A stretch of DNA of 64,000 nucleotides from SKVR01 sp037441525. Its GTDB lineage: Bacteria > Bacteroidota > Bacteroidia > Bacteroidales > UBA7960. Of the stretch, positions 36,933 to 47,169 are shown one piece after another. The position numbers and the translations under genes are program-made. The stretch's first letter is position 1. Every line of letters begins with the position of its first letter. The notes beneath the pieces are model-generated. The model was not told the origin of the DNA, made no database searches, and worked only from the letters and a program-made list of their open reading frames with translations. The DNA lies in NCBI GenBank assembly GCA_037441525.1, contig JBBISA010000011.1:13968-77967 (forward strand). Reading direction: 5' to 3'.

Positions 36933-39900
36933 TTAGAAGTAATATCGGCCACCAATTTGCAATTGCCAGGGTGTCCCACCTGGAAACGCAACACCAACAT
37001 TGGGGTTGATTTGGTAATTGTATCGCCTTGTGGTTGGGTTAAAACCTCTAATGGTTTGAAGATTCTGATGACCAAGAGCTTTGTTTGAGCCCCACTCTTT
37101 GTTTATCAGGTTTGCCACATTGAAAAGATCGGCGGTAAGTTCAAAACCACTGTTGTTGGTGAATTTGAACTTTTTTGCCAGGCGAATATCCCAGGTTCCA
37201 TAGAAACCATTAACCCCACCATTTCTCTCGGCAATTTTGCCCAGATTGGCCCTTATGTAGTCTGCAGCAAGGTTATCGGGGTTGTTCAAAACACTTCTCA
37301 TGGCTTCGGCAATTGTGGGGTCGGTGGCGGCATTGTCGGGATCGAAAACAAAAGCAATATCGTTTGAGTTTACAAAGTCGCCATTTACATTTCCGCTCAC
37401 CCTGAGGGTATAGCGGGTACCGCCCATACCAGAATAGCGTACACCCACCACAATGCCATAAAAGCTTGGCAAGGTACCAAAGGCAACCACTTTATTTCTG
37501 AAATGGTTATTGGAGTAGGTCATTTGAGACAAGTCGCGCGGATCATCAACAACCATTTGAAACAGGGTGGCGCTGTTTGCTACGTTGCCATTGTATGAAG
37601 TGTTGTCTTTGGTATCATTCCAGGTATAGCTCATAGTAAGTTGCCCATCTTTAAAATAACGCACCGAAGCATCGGCAATAAAGGTGTATGAATCTATTTT
37701 TCCTTCGCTCACAAGCTCAAGCACACGGCCCACACTTGTAGTTTTCCTTCCAGCACGCCAGTTTACAGAACCATTGGATGCTGTGATGGCCGATACAGGG
37801 ACAAAAACACCACGATTGGCCTCATTATCAATACGGAAGAAGGGCTCATCAACCATATTTGCATCAATATACATATAGTTATTTCGGGCAAAGGCGGCAA
37901 TAAAATTTGCCCCAATCCGTAGCCTGTTTCCAATAAATTTATTGTAAGAAACATTCCCTTTATAAACAGTTGGAACCTTCAGATTTTCATTATTCATGTT
38001 GATGGTAGCCACTTTGGCAATCCCGGGAAGATTGAATAATTCGATTCCTGGCGCAGATGCCGGATTGTTGCGGTAGGCTACAAAATCGGGAGTGGGTACC
38101 TGGTTGCCGCGCAAGTCAACGGCAAATATTTTTGTGCCATCAAACTGAAGGTTGTTAACCATAGTGTAGTTGTTGAGTGCAGAGCCAAATATTCCACCAC
38201 CAATTTTTATCAGATCGGTTTGTTTATCATTTATATCCCAGGTAAATTGTAATCTGGGCTGTAGCTGAAACCCTTTTGCGCCATTATCAGTTTTTAGGCC
38301 TAACTCATCAAAAACCAACTGGTTAAAATTGGGAAAATTAAAATATGAGGTATAGTCGGCACGCAAGCCAACGGTTAAATCCATACCGCGATAGGGATTA
38401 AACTGGGCTTCGCCATAGATACCTGAGCCCAGGATGTACTGATTTACAGTAGGGTCTTCAAAGGCAACTTCTCTCTGGTAATTGAAAGCTACTTTGTTGT
38501 TGAAGTTATTCAACCCGGTAAAGAAAAAGCGGCCATTCATTTCGCTTGTTGCCAATGAACTAAGATAATTGAGCAATACATCAGCACCAAAGGTGAATTT
38601 TACAGCGCCAGCATCGTAATAAAGATTATTTACCAGCTGAAATACATTTGCTTCAAATGTTTCGGGCAAATAGCGCTGTCCGCCAAGCTGAATTGTTGTA
38701 TTTACAGACTTTCCGTCTACCTGCGACTCAACGTTTTGCACAATGGCTCTTGGAATATTTGAGGATGGTAATTGCTCGCTGGGTCTGCCATCATCGAGGG
38801 TATAGAGATATTGAAATTTCAACTCATTGGTCATGCGGGTACCTAAAATAGACCTGAGGGATGCCAGCAAACTGTTGGCCATGGATAGGTGAGTTCCATA
38901 TACTTCGTAAAGGTTTACAGCACTGTTGTCGTCAACACCCTGGTTGTTTTTGTCCCAGGTAAAGTTGTTTCTGATGGCGAGAAGGTTGGTAGGATTTATT
39001 TGCCAGTCGCCACGCGCAAAAAATGAATGGGTAAATCGTCTTTTATCGAAACTGCCGGTTTGGGGTGATTGGGCTACCCCATATTTATCGCGTGCAATTT
39101 GCAGGTATCTGTCGAGTGATGTCTGAGAAAGATTGTACCTATTTTCGTCTTCAACTGTTCTAATATCGGCAATAAAAAGCGGGCGCGCATCGTACTGTCC
39201 ATCGTAAGTAATAAAAAAGTGCGCCCTGTCTTTTACAATCGGGCCTCCTATGGAAAACCCAAATTGTTGAACAGCAAATTCATCATCGCGCTTATTTCCG
39301 CGCATATCGTATTGGCTCGAAAGCCAGTTGGCTCTGTTGTAGAGAAATGCCGACCCACTAAGATTGTTAGTCCCCGATTTTGTAACAGCGCTAACAATAC
39401 CGCCACCACTGCGACCATTGATTACACTATAGTCGTTGGTAACAACCTCAAATTCTCTGATGGCTTCAATAGAGATTGAGAATGGCCCCCGGTTGGTAGT
39501 ACCGCTCGAAAGTGGGCTGCGATTGGTCATACCATCAATAACATAATTGGTTGAAGAAAACAACTGCCCCAAAAGATTACTTCCACGGCTTACAGGCGAA
39601 AGGTCAACCAGGGTGGTAAAATTCCGGCCATTTACAGGTAGAGTTGAAAGATCATTGGCCGATACAGAGGTAGCTGCGCCCATGCGGTCTTTCTGACTGA
39701 TAAGGGGATTGGCTGCAACCGTTATCTCTTGCAAGGTTTGAGCAGCATCTTCCAGAAGAAAGTCCACACGAAGTAAATCGCCCTGATTAAGACTATACCC
39801 TGTGGCTCTTTGACTCCCAAATCCTAAATAAGAAACAGTTACTGAGTAGTTTTCGCCCAGGGGCAATTGTTGGAAAATGTACGATCCATTCACTAAAGTG

Positions 39901-40073
39901 GTGGTTCCGATAGAAAAACCTGTTGACTCATTTCTGATAACAACGGTCGCTCCGGGGAGCGGAGAGCCGGATTTGTCGCGCACAAAACCTGTAATGATAG
40001 CGTTTGTGCGGTGGGCAATTAATTGCCCGTAAAACAGGGCAAGCATAAGTCCAAAAAGTATAATTCTTTTCAT
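36933..40073 (-). CDS. Oar-like TonB-dependent receptor
   Basis: 1046 aa from ATG at 40073 (MKRIILFGLMLALFYG signal peptide); the longer frame to 40130 adds 19 residues that would spoil the signal. A carboxypeptidase-regulatory-like domain (~25-110: ITGFVRDKSGSPLPGATVVI) is followed by a plug (NGRNFTTLVDLSP; GGGIVSAVTKSGTN) and a long beta-barrel ending in the aromatic GGRYYF. Oar-type receptors import large substrates or, in some species, assist protein secretion. It has no SusD partner. It is divergent from the glucan phosphorylase gene across a 598-bp gap, so involvement in beta-glucan uptake is possible but not shown. Confidence 0.88.
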   Translation of the reverse strand: MKRIILFGLMLALFYGQLIAHRTNAIITGFVRDKSGSPLPGATVVIRNESTGFSIGTTTLVNGSYIFQQLPLGENYSVTVSYLGFGSQRATGYSLNQGDLLRVDFLLEDAAQTLQEITVAANPLISQKDRMGAATSVSANDLSTLPVNGRNFTTLVDLSPVSRGSNLLGQLFSSTNYVIDGMTNRSPLSSGTTNRGPFSISIEAIREFEVVTNDYSVINGRSGGGIVSAVTKSGTNNLSGSAFLYNRANWLSSQYDMRGNKRDDEFAVQQFGFSIGGPIVKDRAHFFITYDGQYDARPLFIADIRTVEDENRYNLSQTSLDRYLQIARDKYGVAQSPQTGSFDKRRFTHSFFARGDWQINPTNLLAIRNNFTWDKNNQGVDDNSAVNLYEVYGTHLSMANSLLASLRSILGTRMTNELKFQYLYTLDDGRPSEQLPSSNIPRAIVQNVESQVDGKSVNTTIQLGGQRYLPETFEANVFQLVNNLYYDAGAVKFTFGADVLLNYLSSLATSEMNGRFFFTGLNNFNNKVAFNYQREVAFEDPTVNQYILGSGIYGEAQFNPYRGMDLTVGLRADYTSYFNFPNFNQLVFDELGLKTDNGAKGFQLQPRLQFTWDINDKQTDLIKIGGGIFGSALNNYTMVNNLQFDGTKIFAVDLRGNQVPTPDFVAYRNNPASAPGIELFNLPGIAKVATINMNNENLKVPTVYKGNVSYNKFIGNRLRIGANFIAAFARNNYMYIDANMVDEPFFRIDNEANRGVFVPVSAITASNGSVNWRAGRKTTSVGRVLELVSEGKIDSYTFIADASVRYFKDGQLTMSYTWNDTKDNTSYNGNVANSATLFQMVVDDPRDLSQMTYSNNHFRNKVVAFGTLPSFYGIVVGVRYSGMGGTRYTLRVSGNVNGDFVNSNDIAFVFDPDNAATDPTIAEAMRSVLNNPDNLAADYIRANLGKIAERNGGVNGFYGTWDIRLAKKFKFTNNSGFELTADLFNVANLINKEWGSNKALGHQNLQTIRGFNPTTRRYNYQINPNVGVAFPGGTPWQLQIGGRYYF

Positions 40074-40671
40074 GATTGTTCGGTTAAAATTGTTTCGTTT
40101 TTGTTTTGAATACATTGCGGCTGGAAACATACAATCAGGTCTGAAGAGTATATTTTCAGCTAAAACCGATGTAAAATTGATCCTTTTGCCTTATGTAACT
40201 GTTAAATGAAAATTATCAATCCATTATGATACCCTTACCCCATATTCATAAATAAAAACTCCATAATTAAACATATCAGCCACTTACATTGGCGCGGCAA
40301 ATTAATTTTTTGTTATCAAGTTATCTAACTTTAAAATAAAGTAAAATGATGCCGTTAAAGAAGGGTTAGACTTAAGCAAATATTTTCAAGAATTGTCATC
40401 GGATGAGCCATTTTTTAAGCCATCATATTAACAAAGTATATACAACCCCAAAAAAAGGCAACCGCAAATAGCTGCCTCATACTCAATAAATAACTCACAA
40501 TCTGTTTATTACATTTTAAAAAAGGGCCTGACCGATGCATGGTGGCTGGGGCTGCGTTACTGGCTGAGAATCGGTAAATTGGAAACTTCATTACATTTAC
40601 CATTCATTAACAACCTGAACAGTTGTAAACTTCATTTGGGCACAATCAATAAAAACTTCACAAGGATAGCT
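40074..40671. other. Divergent regulatory gap between TonB receptor and phosphorylase
   Basis: 598 bp, A/T-rich. The -7-like TAACTTTA near 40327 is one base off consensus. No convincing operator or RNA was found. The phosphorylase start is set at 40672 because AAGGATA lies 8 bp before that ATG. Confidence 0.4.
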
Positions 40672-43600
40672 ATGAATAATCAGGTAAAAAAGGTTGAAAT
40701 GGAAATGGTGGAGCTTAACGGCGAAAGCCACATTAAAATAAGCAATCACAATATTATGCGTCCATTCTTTATGAGCATTGTTAGCGATGCCAATCACTGG
40801 ATGTTTATTTCGTCGAATGGTGGGCTTTCGGCTGGTCGCAAAAATCCTGAGTACGCTCTGTTTCCCTACTATACCGATGATAAAATCACCGAATCGGCCG
40901 ATATTACAGGGAGCAAAACCATTTTTCAGGTTCGCAACGGAGAAAACATAAGTATATGGGAGCCCTTTTCTGAAAGGTATACCGGAAAGTACAACCTTGC
41001 CCGAAATCTTTACAAAAGTATCTACGGCAACAAAGTTACCTTTGAAGAGATCAACCACGACCTGAAACTTACCTTCAGATATCAATGGAATTCGGGGAAG
41101 GAATTTGGGTTTATCAGAAAAGCAGAGTTGATCAACAACGGCGATAATGATTGCCTGTTAACCGTTCTTGACGGTATTCAGAACATAATGCCCAGCGGTG
41201 TGCCCAGCGATCTGCAACGTGCCACCAGCAATCTGGTTGATGCCTATAAAAGAAGCGAGCTTGAGCCGGATTCGGGGATGGGAATCTTTGCCCTGAGCGC
41301 CATTATTGTTGATAAGGCAGAACCCAGCGAAGCACTTAAAGCAAATATTGCCTGGGCAACAGGTCTCGAAAATCCGGTTTGCCTGCTATCATCCCTGCAG
41401 CTGAATAACTTCAGAAACAAGCAAAATATTAACGCTGAACAGGATATTAAAGGCGAAAAAGGAGCTTACTTTGTTTGCGCCAGATTCTTGTTGCCTTCAA
41501 AAAAAGAAAAAAAATGGATGGTTGTGGCAAATGTTAACCAAAGTCACAGCCAAATCATTCGTCTTATAAATACTCTGCAGGAAGATAAAACCATCCAGAA
41601 GGCAATCGAAAAAGACATCAATTCAGGCACCGAAAGTCTTAAAAAACTGGTTGCAGCTGCCGACGGGTTTCAGTCTACTGCCGATAAACTGAAAGATACC
41701 CGCCATTATTCCAATGTATTGTTCAACATAATGCGAGGTGGTATTTTTGATGATAATTATCAGATTAAGAAGTCAGATTTCGCCATTTATCTATCTAAGG
41801 CCAACAAAGAAATTGCCGCCCGCAACCAGGGGTTTATAAGCCAACTTACTCCTGCTTTCAGCCTTTCCTCGTTAAAAGAACAGCTCACCCAAACAGAAGA
41901 TGCCGGTCTTATCAGGCTTTGCATCGAATATCTGCCCCTTAAGTTTAGCCGCAGACATGGCGACCCCAGCCGCCCCTGGAATTACTTTACCATCAACCTG
42001 CAAAACGAAACCGATGGATCGGAAATACTTGATTACGAAGGCAACTGGCGCGACCTGTTTCAGAACTGGGAAGCTCTGGCACATTCCTATCCGGAGTTTA
42101 TCGAAGGGATGATCTTCAAATTCCTGAATGCCACCACATTCGATGGTTATAACCCCTACAGGGTCACCAAGGGGGGGTTCGACTGGGAAACCATTGAACC
42201 CGACAACCCCTGGTCGTACATTGGTTACTGGGGCGACCACCAAATTATTTATCTGCAAAAATTCTTCGAAATCATTGAAAAACATCACCCTGGAACCCTG
42301 CAATCACTTTTTGGCAGGGAATGGTTTGTTTATGCTGCTGTTCCCTATACCATTAAACCATACGACCAAATCCTGAAAAACCCAAAGGACACCATTGAAT
42401 TCGACCACCATTGGGATATAACCCTTCAGAAACGGCGCAACGAACTGGGAGCTGATGGAGCTTTGCTCACCCGTGGGAACAACGAAATCTACAGGGTAAA
42501 TTTCCTGGAAAAAATACTGGCAACAGTACTTACCAAAATGTCAAACTTTATTCCTGAAACAGGCATCTGGCTCAATACCCAGCGACCTGAGTGGAACGAT
42601 GCCAACAACGCTCTGGTAGGCAATGGAGTATCGATGGTAACACTATACTATCTGCACCGTTTCCTGAAATTTTTCCATTCGGCTCTGCAAAAAACTGAAC
42701 TGGATGAGGTACACCTTTCGGGAGAAATGTCAGGGTACTTCCTCAGAATAAAGGAAACCTTTGATGAGTTCAACCATTTATTGGCTGGCCCTATAAGCAA
42801 TAAAAACAGAAAGATAATACTCGATCGGATCGGAACAGCCGCATCTGAATACAGACACCATATTTACAAAAATGGGTTTAGCGGCCAAAAAAAGGGTATT
42901 CCTGTTGATGAGATTAAACATTTTACTCGTTGTGCCCTCGACTTTATTGAACATTCTATCCGTTCCAACAAAAGGGCCGATAACCTTTACCATGCTTACA
43001 ACCTTATGACCGTAAGCGAAAGTGAAGTTTCGTGCTCACATCTCAGCGAAATGCTCGAAGGGCAGGTAGCAGTGCTCAGTTCGGGATACCTCAGCCCTGA
43101 AGAGTCTCTTGAAGTTTTGGATGCACTGAAAAGTAGCGCATTATACCGTCACGATCAAAACAGCTATATTCTATATCCCAATAAAAAGTTGCCGGGATTT
43201 TTACAGAAAAATAGTATCGACGAAGCCGATGCCCGGTCGTCAGAACTGATTAACAAGCTGGTAGCTGATGAAAACCGCGAAATAGTAGAACAGGACATTA
43301 ATGGTGGATACCATTTTAACGGCAATTTTAAAAATGCCCGCGACCTCGAAAACGCCCTGGGCAAAATGGCAGAAGGAAAATATAAAGAGCTGATTGCAAA
43401 AGACCGAAAACTTTTGCTCGCCATTTTCGAAAAGGTATTCGACCACAAATCCTTTACCGGCAGGTCGGGCACCTTTTACTCCTACGAAGGGTTGGGTTCC
43501 ATTTACTGGCACATGGTTTCGAAACTGTCGCTCGCTGCGCAGGAGTGTTGCCTGCAAGCCCTTGAGCAAAAGGCACATCCTTCCGTTGTCAGTAGACTTT

Positions 43601-44103
43601 TTGGCCATTTTTATCAGATCCAAGCCGGAATTGGGGTGCATAAATCGCCCGATCTCTATGGCGCCTTCCCCACCGACCCCTATTCGCACACCCCGCAACA
43701 CCGTGGAGCTCAGCAACCCGGAATGACGGGTCAGGTAAAAGAAGATATCCTTACCCGGTTTGCAGAACTGGGAGTTTTTGTTGATAATGGTCATATCCTG
43801 TTCAATCCCCACCTTTTAAGGAAAGACGAGCTGGTGAGAAATCATCACAATTTTGAATATATCGATGTGAAAGGCAATGAAAAGCAAATAATTCTTAGCC
43901 CCGGCCAGCTTGCGTTTACCTATTGCTCAGTGCCTGTGGTTTATTCATTGTCAGCAGTCCCGAAAATTGTGGTGAATTATTCCAACAGAAACGCCGAAGA
44001 ACTGACCGGCAACCAGTTAACCTTTCCAATAAGCAGACAGATTTTCAATAGAACCGGGGAAATTGAAAAGGTTGAAGTTTCATTAACCCAAATTACACAT
44101 TAG
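40672..44103 (+). CDS. GH94/GH149-like beta-1,3-glucan phosphorylase
   Basis: 1143 aa from the ATG at 40672; an upstream ATG at 40579 would add 31 unlikely residues. No signal peptide, so cytosolic. An N-terminal beta-sandwich (~20-300: MRPFFMSIVSDANHWMFISS) is followed by a long helical (alpha/alpha)6-type region (~420-1000) with SRRHGDPSRPWNYF and GYNPYRVTKGGFDW. The block RPEWNDANNALVGNG puts D643 where GH94-type phosphorylases carry the catalytic Asp (their DWNDGMN motif). The length fits GH149, which phosphorolyses beta-1,3-gluco-oligosaccharides to glucose-1-phosphate. Assignment to GH149 rather than GH161 or a new related family is inference. It heads the glucan locus, 152 bp before a GPH transporter. 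Confidence 0.7.
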   Translation: MNNQVKKVEMEMVELNGESHIKISNHNIMRPFFMSIVSDANHWMFISSNGGLSAGRKNPEYALFPYYTDDKITESADITGSKTIFQVRNGENISIWEPFSERYTGKYNLARNLYKSIYGNKVTFEEINHDLKLTFRYQWNSGKEFGFIRKAELINNGDNDCLLTVLDGIQNIMPSGVPSDLQRATSNLVDAYKRSELEPDSGMGIFALSAIIVDKAEPSEALKANIAWATGLENPVCLLSSLQLNNFRNKQNINAEQDIKGEKGAYFVCARFLLPSKKEKKWMVVANVNQSHSQIIRLINTLQEDKTIQKAIEKDINSGTESLKKLVAAADGFQSTADKLKDTRHYSNVLFNIMRGGIFDDNYQIKKSDFAIYLSKANKEIAARNQGFISQLTPAFSLSSLKEQLTQTEDAGLIRLCIEYLPLKFSRRHGDPSRPWNYFTINLQNETDGSEILDYEGNWRDLFQNWEALAHSYPEFIEGMIFKFLNATTFDGYNPYRVTKGGFDWETIEPDNPWSYIGYWGDHQIIYLQKFFEIIEKHHPGTLQSLFGREWFVYAAVPYTIKPYDQILKNPKDTIEFDHHWDITLQKRRNELGADGALLTRGNNEIYRVNFLEKILATVLTKMSNFIPETGIWLNTQRPEWNDANNALVGNGVSMVTLYYLHRFLKFFHSALQKTELDEVHLSGEMSGYFLRIKETFDEFNHLLAGPISNKNRKIILDRIGTAASEYRHHIYKNGFSGQKKGIPVDEIKHFTRCALDFIEHSIRSNKRADNLYHAYNLMTVSESEVSCSHLSEMLEGQVAVLSSGYLSPEESLEVLDALKSSALYRHDQNSYILYPNKKLPGFLQKNSIDEADARSSELINKLVADENREIVEQDINGGYHFNGNFKNARDLENALGKMAEGKYKELIAKDRKLLLAIFEKVFDHKSFTGRSGTFYSYEGLGSIYWHMVSKLSLAAQECCLQALEQKAHPSVVSRLFGHFYQIQAGIGVHKSPDLYGAFPTDPYSHTPQHRGAQQPGMTGQVKEDILTRFAELGVFVDNGHILFNPHLLRKDELVRNHHNFEYIDVKGNEKQIILSPGQLAFTYCSVPVVYSLSAVPKIVVNYSNRNAEELTGNQLTFPISRQIFNRTGEIEKVEVSLTQITH

Positions 44104-44255
44104 AAATTCGTAAATATTTAGGAACATGAAAAATCAATCCATTCACCCGGTATTAAAACAACTTCCTAATCGGGATGAACCAAGGTAAATAGTGTGGGTA
44201 TAAAGTTCTTCTAAGGCTTAATAAAGGAATTATAAAATCTAAAACCACAAACAAA

Positions 44256-45611
44256 ATGAACAACAACACAACAAATCTTTCAGTGAAGGAAAAGATTGGT
44301 TACGGGCTGGGCGATACTGCATCGCACTTTGTATGGGATATGGTAGGATTCTGGATACTGATCTTTTACACCGACACCTTTGGTCTTTCAGCTGCTGCTG
44401 CCGGCACCATTCTGCTAATAGCACGTTTCTGGGACATGGTCAGCGACCCCCTGATGGGAATCATTGCCGATCGCACCAACACCCGCTGGGGGAAATTCCG
44501 CCCCTATCTGCTCTGGATGGCACTACCCTACAGTATTCTGGCAGTACTCACATTCTCAACACCCAACCTGGGCCCTACCGGAAAGGTGATCTACGCCGGG
44601 GTAACCTATTTTCTGCTTATGACGGCCTATACCGCAATAAACCTCCCCTACTCATCCTTAGGCGCAGTTATGACCTCCGACTCCTACGAAAGGGCCGGAC
44701 TGAACTCCTACCGTTTCATTTTCGCCTTTGCTGGCCAGTTTATCGTAACGGGTTCGGCCCTTTACCTGGCAACTTATTTCGGCAGAGGAGATATGGCAAC
44801 CGGGTATCAGTATACCCTTACCCTGTTTGCGCTAATAAGTTTCATTCTATTCATGGTAACCTTTAATACCACCCGCGAGAGGGTTGCCCCTGCCCCTGCC
44901 CAGCAAAACAACCTGAAAGAAGACCTTAGAAACCTTTTCAGAAACCGCCCCTGGGTTATCCTTTTCCTTGTGGGGATTATCTCATTTATCATGTTCGCCC
45001 TGCAAAACCTCTCCATTGCCTATTACTTCAAATACTATGTGGGCAAAGAACAAAGTGTGCAATTATTTAATGTTATTGGTACCGTGGCCCTTATAGCAGG
45101 TATCCCTTTTTCTAAGCCTCTGGCAAAACGATTTGGAAAGCGGGAAGTTTTCATGGCAAGTTCACTATTATCAGGCTTTTTCTTCATAATGCTTTATTTG
45201 CCCGAAAGCGAAAATCTGTTTTCGGTTTACATCTTTAATATTCTTGCCAAATTCACCTACGCTCCGGCAGTACCATTATTATGGACCATGCTTGCCGATA
45301 CCGCCGATTTCTCTGAATGGAAATTTCATCGCCGGGCCACCGGTCTGGTATTTTCTGCTGCCACCTTTGCGCAAAAAGCCGGATGGGGTATCGGTGGTGC
45401 ATTGGCAGGATGGCTGCTGGCAATATTTAAGTTTGTTCCCAATGCCGAAGTTCAAACAGAAACTTCTCTCACAGGCATTAAGCTCCTGATTTCGGTAATC
45501 CCAGGAATTCTCTATATGTCGTGCGCAATTTTACTTTACTTCTATGCCCTCGATAAAAAAACCTGCCTTGAGATGGAGAAAGACCTTGAGCAACGCAGGG
45601 CACAGTTCTAA
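44256..45611 (+). CDS. GPH-family (MFS) glycoside:cation symporter
   Basis: 451 aa with twelve membrane segments. The N-terminus SVKEKIGYGLGDTASHFVWD and ARFWDMVSDPLMGIIADRTN are signatures of the glycoside-pentoside-hexuronide:cation (MelB-like) family, which imports small oligosaccharides with Na+ or H+. Lying between the phosphorylase and a GH17 lipoprotein, it probably brings beta-gluco-oligosaccharides into the cytosol. A second paralogue lies at 54740. Confidence 0.9.
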   Translation: MNNNTTNLSVKEKIGYGLGDTASHFVWDMVGFWILIFYTDTFGLSAAAAGTILLIARFWDMVSDPLMGIIADRTNTRWGKFRPYLLWMALPYSILAVLTFSTPNLGPTGKVIYAGVTYFLLMTAYTAINLPYSSLGAVMTSDSYERAGLNSYRFIFAFAGQFIVTGSALYLATYFGRGDMATGYQYTLTLFALISFILFMVTFNTTRERVAPAPAQQNNLKEDLRNLFRNRPWVILFLVGIISFIMFALQNLSIAYYFKYYVGKEQSVQLFNVIGTVALIAGIPFSKPLAKRFGKREVFMASSLLSGFFFIMLYLPESENLFSVYIFNILAKFTYAPAVPLLWTMLADTADFSEWKFHRRATGLVFSAATFAQKAGWGIGGALAGWLLAIFKFVPNAEVQTETSLTGIKLLISVIPGILYMSCAILLYFYALDKKTCLEMEKDLEQRRAQF

Positions 45612-45662
45612 GGATCACTTTTGCATTACAAATCAATTCTTTACCCTAAAAATAATCAAACC

Positions 45663-46916
45663 ATGAGGCGAATTATCAAACTTGCACTAACATTGTTGAT
45701 GGGGATTTTGGTTTTCTCATGCACAACCGTTCAGAAACCATCAGAAAAAACTGCCGCAGACATACTGGGCGATCCTGAATATCAGGCCATCAGTTACGGA
45801 GGATATCGTGAGAATACCAGAGATGTTCAGCCAACCATAGCCCAGTTAAAGGAAGATATGAAAATACTGTCGGCTATGGGTATCAGGATTGTACGAACCT
45901 ATAATGTGCATTTTGATGAGGCTGCCAACCTACTCCAGGCTATGCGCCAGTTAAAGGCCGATGACCCCGGATTTGAAATGTACGTTATGCTGGGCGCCTG
46001 GATTGATTGTAAAAACGCCTGGACTGACCTGCCCGACCGCATCCGCGACCAGGAAAGCGAACGCAATGCAGTTGAAATAGACAGGGCAGTGGAACTAACA
46101 CAACAATATCCCGATATTGTAAAGATCATCGCCGTGGGCAATGAAGCCATGGTGCACTGGGCCTGGAATTATTATGTGGAACCAGGCATTATTCTGAAAT
46201 GGGTAACTTACCTCCAGGACATGAAAAAACAGGGAAAACTCCCGGAAACACTATGGATTACAAGTTCTGACAACTTTGCATCGTGGGGTGGCGGCGGCCC
46301 CGAATATCACAAGGAAGACCTGAATAAACTCATCGAAGCTGTCGACTACATTTCCTTGCATACCTACCCCATGCACGACACCCATTACAACCCACAATTC
46401 TGGCGTATTCCTGAGGAGGAAAAAGGACTTTCAGATATTGAAAAAATTCATGCGGCCATGGAAAGAGCAATGGAATATGCCAAATTTCAATACCAAAGTG
46501 TGGTAGAATATACAAAAAGTATTGGTGTAAATAAACCGGTACACATTGGCGAAACCGGATGGGCAACCATATCCAACGAACATTATGGTGATGATGGTGC
46601 CCGGTCGGTCGACGAGTATAAATCTGCAATCTACTATGGGTATATGCGCGAATGGACCAACCGCGAAAAAATAAGTTGCTTCTATTTTGAAGCCTTTGAT
46701 GAAAAATGGAAAGATGCTGCCAATCCGCTGGGCTCAGAAAATCACTTCGGACTAATAAACCTGCAGGCCCAGGCTAAATTCGCCTTATGGGAGCTTGTTG
46801 ATAACGGAACCTTCGATGGCCTTACTCGCGATGGGAAACCCATTACCAAAACTTTTAACGGCAATAAGCAAGCCCTTATGAAAACTGTTAAAGTTCCCCC
46901 ATCCTTAACCCCCTAA
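45663..46916 (+). CDS. GH17-family lipoprotein
   Basis: 417 aa from ATG at 45663 (MRRIIKLALTLLMGILVFSC gives a lipobox ending at C20); the longer frame from 45621 adds 14 residues. The TIM-barrel begins ISYGGYRENTRD and carries acid/base E161 in AVGNEAM and nucleophile E297 in IGETGWAT, the GH17 pair. YFEAFDEKWK near the end is the family's late motif. GH17 acts on beta-1,3-glucans as hydrolase or transglycosylase. The residues after Cys (TTVQKPSEK) lack an acidic run, so a periplasm-facing location is more likely than the surface. It is 51 bp downstream of a GPH symporter. Confidence 0.9.
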   Translation: MRRIIKLALTLLMGILVFSCTTVQKPSEKTAADILGDPEYQAISYGGYRENTRDVQPTIAQLKEDMKILSAMGIRIVRTYNVHFDEAANLLQAMRQLKADDPGFEMYVMLGAWIDCKNAWTDLPDRIRDQESERNAVEIDRAVELTQQYPDIVKIIAVGNEAMVHWAWNYYVEPGIILKWVTYLQDMKKQGKLPETLWITSSDNFASWGGGGPEYHKEDLNKLIEAVDYISLHTYPMHDTHYNPQFWRIPEEEKGLSDIEKIHAAMERAMEYAKFQYQSVVEYTKSIGVNKPVHIGETGWATISNEHYGDDGARSVDEYKSAIYYGYMREWTNREKISCFYFEAFDEKWKDAANPLGSENHFGLINLQAQAKFALWELVDNGTFDGLTRDGKPITKTFNGNKQALMKTVKVPPSLTP

Positions 46917-47169
46917 TGGTATAAACAAATTATATACAGAAAAAAATTCTCGATTAGCTCTTATATAATTCCAAAAGAGCAGTGCCACCTATTAATGCAA
47001 TCGTTTGCGGAAGGTATTCCCTCCGTTTTAAATTCTAAAATCGGGCTTGTACATAATATGTATATAATACCTGCAAGGTAAAGCTTATTACATTTAAGTG
47101 CTTGTTGCGAAACATAACATTTTCATACACGCTCAATTTGTCTAAACTCAAACCTAAAACAAGAAATTT
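46917..47169. other. Gap inside the glucan locus
   Basis: 253 bp. GCTCTT/AAGAGC (near 46956-46979) makes a short hairpin without T run. A separate promoter for the 47170 gene may lie here, but no clear TAnnTTTG box was found. Confidence 0.4.

Noticed and set aside
36933..40073. SusC assignment for the TonB receptor
   Set aside because: No SusD partner, and the plug region (NGRNFTTLVDLSP) is Oar-like, without the usual SusC-type motif layout.
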